From: Bdellovibrionales bacterium RIFOXYA1_FULL_36_14
Lineage (GTDB): Bacteria; Bdellovibrionota; Bacteriovoracia; Bacteriovoracales; Bacteriovoracaceae
Assembly (NCBI GenBank): GCA_001769975.1
Contig: MEPW01000018.1
Location: forward strand, 62,001 to 126,000
Direction of reading: 5' to 3'
Length of the DNA stretch: 64,000 nt
The first letter of the stretch is position 1, and the number at the start of each line of letters is the position of its first letter. Positions 50,585 to 60,061 of this stretch are shown here, in pieces. Below the pieces are notes generated by a model. That model saw nothing but the letters and a program-made list of their open reading frames with translations, did not search any database and was not told the origin of the DNA. Position numbers and translations under genes: made by a program.

Positions 50585-51279
50585 GGTATATATAATAATT
50601 TTTTATTAATGATAATTTCTTTGGGAGAAAGCTTGCACCCATACACTAAAATTTCTACGCCGGAGTTTAAAGCTTGCGTTAAAAGCTTTGCATAGACCTC
50701 ATCAATATGGGCCGCCACTTTAAAGTGAGCTACATCTTCTCTTTGAACAACAAAGAGCATGACAGTTCTAAAACCTTTCTTTTTTAGATCCATAAGTTCT
50801 AGTAGATGTTTTTGTCCGCGTGTGGTTACAGCGTCTGGAAAAAGCGCGTAGTGGTTATCGCCTTGTAAAGTGACACTTTTCACTTCGACAAAACACTCCG
50901 GTAAGTTGGAATTAGTGAGCATATAATCAAGTCTACTGTTACCGATTTTATACTCGGGGAAAATATTTTTATAACCTTGCAATTCTTTAATGGTATTATT
51001 TTGAATCGCTTCTTGTACCAATTTATTGGCCAAATGAGTATTAACCCCAATCCATGATAGAGGAGCTTTAATCATTTCCAGCGAATATTTTAATTTGCGA
51101 GAGGGATCGTTATGTATGCTTAAAAGAGCACTTCGTCCAGGCTCAAAACAAGTGGTCATTGGTCCTGTATTGGCAGTGTGAGCGGTTACAACTTCTCCTT
51201 GGGAAAGTTTAACTTCGGCAAAGAAACGTTTATAACGTCTAATCAGAGTGCCTTCAAGGAGAGGACTTTTAAATTCCAT
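50578..51279 (-). CDS. sfsA: SfsA family DNA/RNA nuclease-like protein
   Basis: LLEGTLIRRYKRFFAEV, TAHTANTGPMTTC, SRLDYML, CFVEVKSVTL, FPDAVTTRGQKHLLEL. Confidence 0.94.
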   Translation of the reverse strand: MEFKSPLLEGTLIRRYKRFFAEVKLSQGEVVTAHTANTGPMTTCFEPGRSALLSIHNDPSRKLKYSLEMIKAPLSWIGVNTHLANKLVQEAIQNNTIKELQGYKNIFPEYKIGNSRLDYMLTNSNLPECFVEVKSVTLQGDNHYALFPDAVTTRGQKHLLELMDLKKKGFRTVMLFVVQREDVAHFKVAAHIDEVYAKLLTQALNSGVEILVYGCKLSPKEIIINKKLLYIPQ

Positions 51280-53758
51280 TTTTTAAAATTTCCAGTAGTT
51301 CGTATTCAGATTGCAAGTACTCATTAAATCTAAAAGGATCAGCGGGAGAAATCTCCAGGTTTTCCAGAGTATTGATATATTCTAATAAGTGTTGATGTGT
51401 ATTTAATCTTAGTGTGCTTAGATAGGTGGATAAGTCTGCCCGGTCTTTAAAAGGTTGGTGAAAAAGAAAATTAATTATTAGATGGCGGGTATCATTAAAG
51501 CTGCCGTCCATAGGATAAAGTTTGGGATAAAAGTATTTATAGGACAAGTCAATGGGGTGAGGGCCTTTCGAAAAAAGATTTGATTCGACCAACTTTTCCA
51601 ACGAAGAAAAGAATGCCAATTCTTCCAACTGATTGGAAAAAAGTGCTTGGAAAGTGGACTGATTAAGGTAAGTGAAATAATAATTTAAAAAAACTTCTTC
51701 AAGTTTATTAAAATATGCATCGAGTTTGTACAAGAAATTTAGATTAAGATTATAATGATCATCTTTATTCATAAAAATAATTTGCTTAATCACCATTTTT
51801 TTAAACTTAAGAATAAGGGGAATCATCGGCTGATTATTATACGAAAATGGAGTAATCAGAATATCTTTAAGTGTTTGGTTAGCTTCATTCATACTAGTTT
51901 GTTGGAATATTTGGGTATTATTGGTTTGCATAAACTTAGCTTCTGATAAAAAATTATCTGTGATTGTTTGATAACTTTGAAATAATTCCTGCCCAGCTTT
52001 GCGTGCAGTTAAAAGCGAAGACAATTTTGTCGGTGGAAGTGAGTCCACTGTTTGTTGCCCTAAATCTAAAATTTTTTGGGAAAGCTTAAAAGATAAAAGT
52101 TTTAAAGTGTCCTCGAAGGTGCTGATTGACCCAGATATGGGATTTTGAAATGAATCAAAGCTCTTACAGTTGATCCATTTTTTCAAATCATGGTCTTGAT
52201 CCGAGCAAAAAAGTGGCAAGTTAGAATCACTTAAACCTGTTTGTTTCAGATATAGCCATTTAAGCATTAATTGATCCCAGCTAAAATGTAATTGTCTTTT
52301 TCTGATTTGCGCACCTGCGAGGGCCAAAAAGGTGAAGGGTAGATAATCCATAATTGAGGATGTCGTAATTATTTGAGGATCAAGTTGGTCATGAAAAATG
52401 TAATTATAATAAACCTCTTTTTTATCTTTGGTAGAAAAAGTGGCCCCCACACTACCGGCAAAATTATGTTTAATCCCCAGAGCATGACCCACTTCATGAG
52501 CAATTAAAGTGCTGATTAAGTCAGAAAAAATTCTTTTATAAATCTCATCCGTTTGTTCCTGGTTAGGAATAGTTTGGAGGAGATCGTTAAAAGGTGACTG
52601 CTTGATTTGGGAATCGTTGATTGTTGCATTATGGGAAATAATCGCCGGGTTAAATTGTCTTATCGATAAGGATAATTTGTTGAGAGTTTTTGGGATAACC
52701 TGGCGAGTGTGCTTTTTTAAATATTCACTGATTAATTGATATTGAGGACTATTGAGTGGATTTGGAAAATTAATATATGCTTGTAGAATCTCACCGGTGT
52801 AGGGATCGCTTTGTACGCTAGTATAGGCATAATTTCTTGCATCTTTTGACCATTCTATAATGTGGAGTCCTGGATCAAAAACTTCGCTATGTTCTGGCAG
52901 CTTTTTTACGTTAATTAAATCAATACCCAACAGATTATTCCAGTACTCTACGCCGTTTTTAACCGCTTGCAAATATTCTGGGGGAATATCTCCGGTATAA
53001 TAAAAGATTATCGGATTCGAGTGATTCATGTGAATGATTTTGGAGCTTTGATTTTTAAGGTGAGTTTCATAAAAAGCATAAAGGTTTTTGTCGGGATGAT
53101 TTTTTTCAACGAACGTTGGATTCTTTATATAGGACGTAAAAGTATATTTCATATTTATTTGGTCATAAATAATATTTCCCGCTGGATCAGTTTGTTTTAT
53201 TTTTACCTGATGTTTGATAATTAAATGTTGGTTTACCACTTGGGCCTGATAGAGAAAACTTTCGACAATTTGAAAGGTCTGCTCTTGGTTTAAATTGTCA
53301 TTATAAGAGTGCGTACTTCTTTTTTGGTAAATATGTTTCATGCCTTGATCAAAATTAAAAACAATGGAGTCTTCATTTTTTTCCACGATAGGGAAACTTG
53401 CTAATAGTTTAGTTTCGTGGGTATCAGAATCGGACTTGTCAGTTACTTCTATCAGATTGATAGCATTTTCAATTCCTAGTTCAAAATAAACTACTTTGCT
53501 TTCGAACGCGAAGGAGCCTTCTAAGTTCTGTGGTCCTCCCATATTGGCAGCAGTCATCAAAAAATGATGCTTAAATGCGCATGTTTGAATTTTAATCGCC
53601 TGGGTTTCACTGGTTTTTAAATTTAAGTTATTTAAAATTAGTTTTTTTCCATCCAAAATAGGATTACTTTGGGATAAAATATGAGTAGGTGCGTGCTGGC
53701 TGCATGAATAAAGTATAATCAGGAGAGAAAATATGAGCAGAGCTAGCTTGGGTAAAAT
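51269..53758 (-). CDS. Lipoprotein zinc metalloprotease (metzincin-like), probable ATT start
   Basis: LIAHEVGHALGIKHNFAGS and SSIMDYLPF. Upstream extension of the track ORF (53656) reads (I/M)ILPKLALLIFSLLIILYSC-SQHAPTH without a stop, giving a lipoprotein signal; AAGGAG at 53770..53765. Confidence 0.8.
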   Translation of the reverse strand: MLPKLALLIFSLLIILYSCSQHAPTHILSQSNPILDGKKLILNNLNLKTSETQAIKIQTCAFKHHFLMTAANMGGPQNLEGSFAFESKVVYFELGIENAINLIEVTDKSDSDTHETKLLASFPIVEKNEDSIVFNFDQGMKHIYQKRSTHSYNDNLNQEQTFQIVESFLYQAQVVNQHLIIKHQVKIKQTDPAGNIIYDQINMKYTFTSYIKNPTFVEKNHPDKNLYAFYETHLKNQSSKIIHMNHSNPIIFYYTGDIPPEYLQAVKNGVEYWNNLLGIDLINVKKLPEHSEVFDPGLHIIEWSKDARNYAYTSVQSDPYTGEILQAYINFPNPLNSPQYQLISEYLKKHTRQVIPKTLNKLSLSIRQFNPAIISHNATINDSQIKQSPFNDLLQTIPNQEQTDEIYKRIFSDLISTLIAHEVGHALGIKHNFAGSVGATFSTKDKKEVYYNYIFHDQLDPQIITTSSIMDYLPFTFLALAGAQIRKRQLHFSWDQLMLKWLYLKQTGLSDSNLPLFCSDQDHDLKKWINCKSFDSFQNPISGSISTFEDTLKLLSFKLSQKILDLGQQTVDSLPPTKLSSLLTARKAGQELFQSYQTITDNFLSEAKFMQTNNTQIFQQTSMNEANQTLKDILITPFSYNNQPMIPLILKFKKMVIKQIIFMNKDDHYNLNLNFLYKLDAYFNKLEEVFLNYYFTYLNQSTFQALFSNQLEELAFFSSLEKLVESNLFSKGPHPIDLSYKYFYPKLYPMDGSFNDTRHLIINFLFHQPFKDRADLSTYLSTLRLNTHQHLLEYINTLENLEISPADPFRFNEYLQSEYELLEILKNGI

Positions 53759-53846
53759 AATGAACTCCTTACATGGTTACCAAAAATTCATAGTATGATC
53801 TCTCCAAATATGCAATATTATTGAAAAAATTACTAGGGGAAAGGGT

Positions 53847-54482
53847 ATGGATAAAGAAAGTCGTGAAGTGGCCCAATTATTAATTTCTATTAAAGCGGTA
53901 GTGGTTGCACCTAAAAATCCGTTTACATATACCTCTGGTCTGCAAGGGCCCATTTACTGTGATAATCGCAAGGTCTTGTCTCATGTGAAGATTAGAAATA
54001 AAATCATCGAGCATTTCGTTGATGTAATTAGAGAAAAAAATTTAATCTGCGATTCTTATGCCGGTCTAGCTACGGCGGGCATTCCTCATGCTGCTTTGAT
54101 TGCTGACCGGCTTAAATTGCCCATGATCTATATTCGGTCCAAGGCCAAAGAGCATGGAAAACAAAATCAGATTGAAGGTGATTATAAACCCGGGGATAAA
54201 ATTGTTTTGGTCGAAGATTTGGTCAACCAAGCAGGCAGCTTAAAAACGGCCTATAATGGGGCCAAGGAAGCCGGGTTATGCCCGGTTGGATGTCTGGCGA
54301 TTGTGGATTATCAAATGGAATCGGCAAAAAAAATTATCTCAGAACTAAAAATACCTTTTTATGCCTTAACCGATCTAGAATCAATTTTGGATGTTTGTTT
54401 GGAAAATCGAGATATAGATGAACTCGACAAAACTATTGTCTCTAAGTGGCAACAAGATCCGATTCAGTGGAATAGACGCTAA
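53847..54482 (+). CDS. pyrE: Orotate phosphoribosyltransferase
   Basis: FTYTSGLQGPIYCDNRKVLSH, GLATAGIPHAALIADRLKLPMIYIRSKAKEHGK, IVLVEDLVNQAGSL. Confidence 0.95.
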   Translation: MDKESREVAQLLISIKAVVVAPKNPFTYTSGLQGPIYCDNRKVLSHVKIRNKIIEHFVDVIREKNLICDSYAGLATAGIPHAALIADRLKLPMIYIRSKAKEHGKQNQIEGDYKPGDKIVLVEDLVNQAGSLKTAYNGAKEAGLCPVGCLAIVDYQMESAKKIISELKIPFYALTDLESILDVCLENRDIDELDKTIVSKWQQDPIQWNRR

Positions 54483-54484
54483 AA

Positions 54485-54715
54485 CTATTTATTTTTTTTA
54501 GTATTAGTGTAATCAGTACCAAATTTTCTTCTAAATTTTTCGATACGACCTTCGGTATCTAAAACTTTTTGTTTACCTGTATAGAATGGATGGCAAGCTG
54601 AGCAAATATCCGTTTTAGATATCTTCTTTGTGCTTTTCGTTTTAATGGTATTTCCACATGCACACTCAACAGTTACATCAAAGTACTCTGGATGAATATT
54701 TTCTTTCATGAACAA
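54485..54715 (-). CDS. rpmE: 50S ribosomal protein L31
   Basis: [26 protein letters not shown]...[31 protein letters not shown]. Confidence 0.95.
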   Translation of the reverse strand: MFMKENIHPEYFDVTVECACGNTIKTKSTKKISKTDICSACHPFYTGKQKVLDTEGRIEKFRRKFGTDYTNTKKNK

Positions 54716-54935
54716 CCTCTTGATATTTCTTTGCTCTAATACAAAGATAAATAATTTTTTATAAAAATTTATTTTAAAACAATGGGAGTATATTTGACCT
54801 TTTTGTGACAGAAAATCAAGTAATTTCTACAGATTGACTAATATTTTTCAAAAATTCTTGCCTACTGGTAAAAATCAATGTAAGTTTTCATGGTTTTAAA
54901 ATTAAAGGGTTATAAATTTTTGCACGGAGGGTTCT

Positions 54936-55124
54936 GTGGCCGCTAAAGGTAAAGGTGCTAGGGTTATTATTCATTTGGAATGTCAAACTTGTAGAAAATC
55001 AGGACTTCCTGGCGTAAGTCGATATCATACAACAAAAAATAAAAAGACTACTCCAGATCGTATGGAATTGAAAAAGTATTGTAAATTCGAAAGAAAACAT
55101 ACTCTGCATAAAGAAGTTAAATAA
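54936..55124 (+). CDS. rpmG: 50S ribosomal protein L33
   Basis: [16 protein letters not shown]...[31 protein letters not shown]. Confidence 0.93.
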   Translation: MAAKGKGARVIIHLECQTCRKSGLPGVSRYHTTKNKKTTPDRMELKKYCKFERKHTLHKEVK

Positions 55125-55151
55125 ACTATTAAATTCTGTTTGGGTTCTTAA

Positions 55152-56171
55152 TTATTTGGTTGTTTTCTCTTTGAAAGAGAAGGCATCTAAGTTTTCTTTT
55201 TGAACAATTAGAGGCGATTCTACGTTTGAGACTTTTACAAGAAAGCTGCTTTTCTTTTCAATTTTCACATCGGGTAGGGTGTCGATTATGTTGCTAACAC
55301 TGTAAGTGATTATATTATTTTCACTGGTTTTTATCTCAATAGTGTAGAGTGGGTTATTGAAATATTGTTCAATAGATTTTTGAGTTTCGGGAGTGACCTT
55401 ATCGAGAATCATCTGAACCCGCAATCCGAGAAACGTTTCTAGATAATTATTGATGTCATTTTGTAAATTAGGTCGATTATTTACAAGCCAAGTCTGATCG
55501 TTTTTTCTTTCAATAGTTAATATCGGTGAATTGTACTTGCGTAGCCCTCTATAAATGGTCAAAGCATTAATTTCATCCTTGGTGGTGTGGAAAATTCTAG
55601 CATCCAGAAAGTCACTTAGAATCAGGCTTTCAATACCATAGGGGAGAGTTTTAATTTGAAAGATTTCGTTATAGGCTGAATGAGCTATGTAGGTGGAATT
55701 ATCAATAGGGTTAATGATTCCAAATTGAAGATAAGTCAGGCTGTTATTTTTATCATAAAATTCTATTTCCATGAATGGTTTGTTAAGTGAGTAGTGAGAA
55801 ATGTTGATGGGATCTTTTTTAAGGATTCGCATGATTGATATTTTTTCCAGAGCATCGTAGATATTTTTTATGGTTTGGGGATTGGCAGGGAAGCTTCTTG
55901 GTTCAATTAAGTGCCACTTAGCTGATGTTTCCGTCGATTTTTGTAATACAAATTTTCCCAGCTGGTTTTTTACTGAAATTTTTTCTACGTTTTCAAGTTC
56001 GCTATGTGTGAACAGAATATGATGGTTTAAAGTCTCAGGAAGGTCTAAGTTGGATTGAAATAAAAAGCTTATTACGGAGGATAGAATTAAAATAATGGTA
56101 AATCCACCAAGTAACCAAGTAGAGATTAAAGTTTTATTGGTTTTCATGTTGATTTGCATATAAACTTTCAC
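55152..56171 (-). CDS. DUF4340-like membrane-anchored protein
   Basis: N-terminal TM then domain ISVKNQLGKFVLQKS..WHLIEPRSFPANPQTIKNIYDALEKI typical of DUF4340-like proteins. Confidence 0.65.
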   Translation of the reverse strand: MKVYMQINMKTNKTLISTWLLGGFTIILILSSVISFLFQSNLDLPETLNHHILFTHSELENVEKISVKNQLGKFVLQKSTETSAKWHLIEPRSFPANPQTIKNIYDALEKISIMRILKKDPINISHYSLNKPFMEIEFYDKNNSLTYLQFGIINPIDNSTYIAHSAYNEIFQIKTLPYGIESLILSDFLDARIFHTTKDEINALTIYRGLRKYNSPILTIERKNDQTWLVNNRPNLQNDINNYLETFLGLRVQMILDKVTPETQKSIEQYFNNPLYTIEIKTSENNIITYSVSNIIDTLPDVKIEKKSSFLVKVSNVESPLIVQKENLDAFSFKEKTTK

Positions 56172-56284
56172 TTGTTACATTAGTCAGGGACTGTGTCAAA
56201 GTTTGACGAAGTAGACCTTTGTTTACATAATTAATATTATAATAACGTGATTTGATGTCGAAGTATAGTTGGACAGGAGAAATA

Positions 56285-56899
56285 ATGGATATTTTGAAAC
56301 TATTTAATGCCGGTGGATTTGCTATGTATCCTTTGCTGCTTTGTTCGATTTTAGTGTGGGCGATTTTTATTGATAAATTAAAAAAATTAATGGCCTTGAA
56401 AAATCAAACTACGCTCATTATAAACCAAGGCAAAAATCTTATTTTAGATAATAAAATTCATGAGGCTAAAGGACTATGTCACAATATGGATTTATGGATT
56501 AAAGCACCTTATTTGGAAATATTCAGTGACGAAAATCATGATGCTAACAAGGAAAAAAAAGAATCTAGAATATCTAGGAAACTGGAAGCCATGAAGATGG
56601 AGTTAAACCGTGCTAATTGGCTTTTAGCGACCATTGCAGCGGTAGCACCTTTCTTAGGATTGCTAGGAACCGTAACTGGTATCATTCGATCGTTTGAATC
56701 CATTGCTAACTCAGGTAAAAGTGGATTTTCGGTCATTGCTCCAGGACTTGCTGAAGCCTTGATTACCACAGCCTTTGGGATTATTGTGGCCATTATGGCC
56801 TTGATTATATTTAATTATTTTCATATGAAGCTTAAAAATTTAATGACTGCATATAAAATTGGGTTGGAAGATTTAATCGATGAGCTAAAAGGTTTTTAA
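56285..56899 (+). CDS. exbB: MotA/TolQ/ExbB proton channel family protein
   Basis: MDILKLFNAGGFAMYPLLLCSILVWAIFIDK, LATIAAVAPFLGLLGTVTGIIRSFESIA, APGLAEALITTAFGIIVAI. AGGAG before ATG 56285. Confidence 0.92.
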   Translation: MDILKLFNAGGFAMYPLLLCSILVWAIFIDKLKKLMALKNQTTLIINQGKNLILDNKIHEAKGLCHNMDLWIKAPYLEIFSDENHDANKEKKESRISRKLEAMKMELNRANWLLATIAAVAPFLGLLGTVTGIIRSFESIANSGKSGFSVIAPGLAEALITTAFGIIVAIMALIIFNYFHMKLKNLMTAYKIGLEDLIDELKGF

Positions 56900-56900
56900 C

Positions 56901-57317
56901 GTGGGAATCAAAATAAACGATCATGATGACGATAATCCGGTCATAATTAATATGACCCCACTGATTGATATCATGCTAGTTTTGTTAATTATTTTTATGA
57001 TGACTTCCTCCATTACCCTAGAAAGCGGTTTGGATATTGATATACCTAAAACTACTTCCAATACCTCTGCTAAAGAAAATAAGGCAGTTATTATATCGCT
57101 AGATAAAAACGGGCAGATTTTTGTTCAGGGAAAAAAAATTAATTTTGAACTGATCAAAGAAGAGATTAGTAAAAATCTGGAAACTGAAAACAGTGAATTG
57201 GTCATATTTGAAGGGGATTATCAAGCCACTCTTGGTAGAACTATTGAGATTATGGATTTGGCGAAAGAAGCTGGTGCTAAAAGATTTGCAATTGCCGCCG
57301 ATAATCTCGAAAAATAA
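56901..57317 (+). CDS. exbD: ExbD/TolR family biopolymer transport protein
   Basis: VIINMTPLIDIMLVLLIIFMMTSS...LDIDIPKT; GTG start. Confidence 0.92.
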   Translation: MGIKINDHDDDNPVIINMTPLIDIMLVLLIIFMMTSSITLESGLDIDIPKTTSNTSAKENKAVIISLDKNGQIFVQGKKINFELIKEEISKNLETENSELVIFEGDYQATLGRTIEIMDLAKEAGAKRFAIAADNLEK

Positions 57318-57323
57318 ATAAAC

Positions 57324-58127
57324 TTACAGATCCAGGCCGTCTAGAACTTCATCCAAGCTTTCTTCTTTTTGCTCTAATTGAATGGATTCTAACTCTGGTC
57401 GATTGATATCAGGTTGGATTGCACTTAAAAATTGACGAAGCAGCGTCCTTTCCCCTTTTTTTAAAAAGGTGAATTTTACTCCCATCCGGTAAATGAAAGG
57501 AGTTTCGCTAATGATTCTATTTTTAAGATTATGCTCTTTGCAAAAGCCTACAGTAGCGTTGAGTAGGAATTTTTTAGTAATATCAAATTCGATAACGATG
57601 GATTGTCCATCAATGAACTTTTTATTGGTAAAAAGCAGCATTTTATCCATGTATATTTCAGCCAGAACCGTACGCCCTTTAACGAGCATGCTTTGGGGAA
57701 GAACTGGATGTCTTTGTCTGACAAACGCACCTCCACCACTAAACTCATTAATTGCAGTCATCATAACTTTGGCTATATTTTCTTGCGCGAGAGGTTCGGT
57801 TGATTCCTGCATAGCCTTTAACATTTCGTCTTCAGTTCCTTCAACCTCAGGAGTAGCTTCCTCAGGTTTTTCCAGCGGTGGCACCACTTTTAAAGGCTGA
57901 TTTTCTGTCACGAGTTCATGTATTTTATCATCGGGGATTGGGCCAGTTGGTTGATCATCTAGGGAATATTCTCTTTTGATATCTTCTAGAGTAAAAGCAA
58001 TTCCATTGGCCTTGCAATAATCCAATCGCTTTTGCAGCGTGAACTCTATCTCATCTCGAAGTGACCAAATATTAACATTAATTTTTTTTATCAAAACTGG
58101 ATGTTTTGAACTTCCATATATTGTCAT
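57324..58127 (-). CDS. Protein of unknown function with possible PilZ-like C-terminal domain
   Basis: C-terminal beta-rich region (VLAEIYMDKMLLFTNKKFIDGQSIVIEFDITKKFLLNATVGFCKE..YRMGVKFTFLKKGERTLLRQFL). Confidence 0.5.
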   Translation of the reverse strand: MTIYGSSKHPVLIKKINVNIWSLRDEIEFTLQKRLDYCKANGIAFTLEDIKREYSLDDQPTGPIPDDKIHELVTENQPLKVVPPLEKPEEATPEVEGTEDEMLKAMQESTEPLAQENIAKVMMTAINEFSGGGAFVRQRHPVLPQSMLVKGRTVLAEIYMDKMLLFTNKKFIDGQSIVIEFDITKKFLLNATVGFCKEHNLKNRIISETPFIYRMGVKFTFLKKGERTLLRQFLSAIQPDINRPELESIQLEQKEESLDEVLDGLDL

Positions 58128-58267
58128 AGGTTTATTATGGCATGACTTTTATTTAAGGGCTGCCTGGAAAAGATTACCACCTATAAAATTACGCCCTTTG
58201 AATTTATTATCAAATACATAAGGAATATCCCGCATATAATTTACTGGGAAAAAAGAGGAGATCTTCT

Positions 58268-59989
58268 ATGACAAAACTTTGGCTTTATCGACAATTTTTG
58301 CTTTTTTTGGTGCTTGTTATTGCAGTTTTTAATACCGCCAGGGCACAAGAGTATATTAAGGGGGAGTTGATTGTTAAGTTTAAACATGATTCAGTTAAAA
58401 ATTTAAATAATTTAATAAAAGGTTTTGACGGAAAACTTGAGAGAAAGATTCAGCTATTAAGTGGAGATTTATATTTAATCAAGTTTGATCAAAAATCAGA
58501 TATGAAACAAATGGCCAATTTAATTTCCAAAGAATCTGCGGTCGAATATGCTGAACCCAATTACGCCTTGAAAATAGATGAACCAGTTGATCAAGGGCTT
58601 ATTAATGAGGTTATTTTTGGTCAAGAAATGGATTTAGGGTATAGCCCAACCGATCCTCAATTTAATATTCTTTGGGGGCTTCATAATACTGGAAAAAATG
58701 ATCCCACGGGCTCAGTAGGAGTGGCCGGTGCCGATATTAATGCTTTAAAAGCTTGGGATCTGACTACAGGAAGCAGAAATATTAAGGTTGCCATAATTGA
58801 TACAGGAATTGATTATAATCACCCAGACTTGAAAAATAATATTTGGGTTAATACTGCTGAAAAAAATGGTAAGCCTGGAGTGGATGACGATCATAACGGT
58901 TTTATTGATGATATTCATGGTTACGATTTTGCTAATAAGGATGGCGATCCCATGGATGGTCACGGACATGGAACTCATTGTTCAGGAACAATCGGCGCGG
59001 TTCATAATAACAACCAAGGGGTAGCCGGTGTCATGGATCAAGTCGAATTAGTCGGACTTAAATTTTTGACTGATAGTGGTTCAGGCTCAACTCTTGATGC
59101 GGTGGAAGCTATCAATTACGCTACTAAATTAGATGTAGATGTCATGAGTAATTCCTGGGGAGGAGGCCCATTTTCTCAAGCATTATTTGATGTCATTAAA
59201 GTGGCCAGTGATGCCGGAATTATTTTTGTAGCCGCCGCAGGTAATTCTAGTACTGATAATGATGATACCAATCAATATCCTTCCAGTTACGAAATAGATA
59301 ATGTGATTGCTGTTGCTTCACATACTAATGCTGATAGTTTATCCAGTTTTTCATGCTATGGAAAAACTTCCGTGGATGTTGCAGCACCAGGAAGCAATAT
59401 TTATTCAACTGTTAAGAATGCTTCTTATGCAACCTATTCAGGAACATCAATGGCAACTCCTCATGTAGCAGGAGCTTTAGGGTTAATGGTTAGCCATACC
59501 GGTAGACTTTCTCATAGCGAGATGAGGGAGCGAGTTCTTCTGACTTCAAATTATGTAACCAGTTATAAAAATAAAATTGTCAGTAATGGCAGATTGGATG
59601 TTTATAATTTAATCACCGATACACGTCCTCCACGCCCTTGGACACCAGGGGAAAATGATTGGATAAAAGTATCTTTGGATGAAGCATTTGAATCAACTCA
59701 CCCTTATCAAGATAGCGTGGTAATGGAAAGATCCATAACAATTCCAAACGCTAAAATGATCCGTATAAGGTTTGTTAAATTTGAATCCGAAGCTCAATAT
59801 GATTATTTGAATGTTTCCGGTAAGGATGGAGTGGTGGTATCAAAACTATCTGGTCCTAAATATGGTGCAGTGGTGTCAGAAGAAGTTATGGGCGATACCC
59901 TAAAACTTAAATTTGTGGCAGATAATTCTATATCATTGTGGGGTTTTAAGGCAGAAGAAGTAGAAGTTATTTATAATATTCCCGAATAA
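58268..59989 (+). CDS. Secreted subtilisin-like serine protease (S8) with propeptide and C-terminal beta domain
   Basis: Signal peptide; propeptide-like YIKGELIVKFKHD..; catalytic motifs VAIIDTGIDYNHPDL, DGHGHGTHCSGTIGA, YSGTSMATPHVAGALG; CUB-like C-terminal segment. Confidence 0.95.
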   Translation: MTKLWLYRQFLLFLVLVIAVFNTARAQEYIKGELIVKFKHDSVKNLNNLIKGFDGKLERKIQLLSGDLYLIKFDQKSDMKQMANLISKESAVEYAEPNYALKIDEPVDQGLINEVIFGQEMDLGYSPTDPQFNILWGLHNTGKNDPTGSVGVAGADINALKAWDLTTGSRNIKVAIIDTGIDYNHPDLKNNIWVNTAEKNGKPGVDDDHNGFIDDIHGYDFANKDGDPMDGHGHGTHCSGTIGAVHNNNQGVAGVMDQVELVGLKFLTDSGSGSTLDAVEAINYATKLDVDVMSNSWGGGPFSQALFDVIKVASDAGIIFVAAAGNSSTDNDDTNQYPSSYEIDNVIAVASHTNADSLSSFSCYGKTSVDVAAPGSNIYSTVKNASYATYSGTSMATPHVAGALGLMVSHTGRLSHSEMRERVLLTSNYVTSYKNKIVSNGRLDVYNLITDTRPPRPWTPGENDWIKVSLDEAFESTHPYQDSVVMERSITIPNAKMIRIRFVKFESEAQYDYLNVSGKDGVVVSKLSGPKYGAVVSEEVMGDTLKLKFVADNSISLWGFKAEEVEVIYNIPE

Positions 59990-60010
59990 TTAATGACTAA
60001 AAGTTAGATA

Positions 60011-60043
60011 AAAAAAGGCTGAAATATTTCAGCCTTTTTTTTT
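60011..60043. terminator. Bidirectional intrinsic terminator between the subtilase and rpmB
   Basis: AAAAAAGGCTGAAATATTTCAGCCTTTTTTTTT: perfect palindrome with A and T tracts on either side. Confidence 0.93.
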
Positions 60044-60061
60044 ATAGAATTTTAAATTTTA

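Noticed and set aside
57493-57900. 135-aa plus-strand ORF opposite the 57324..58127 gene
   Set aside because: Antisense shadow ORF with no start signals or family features.
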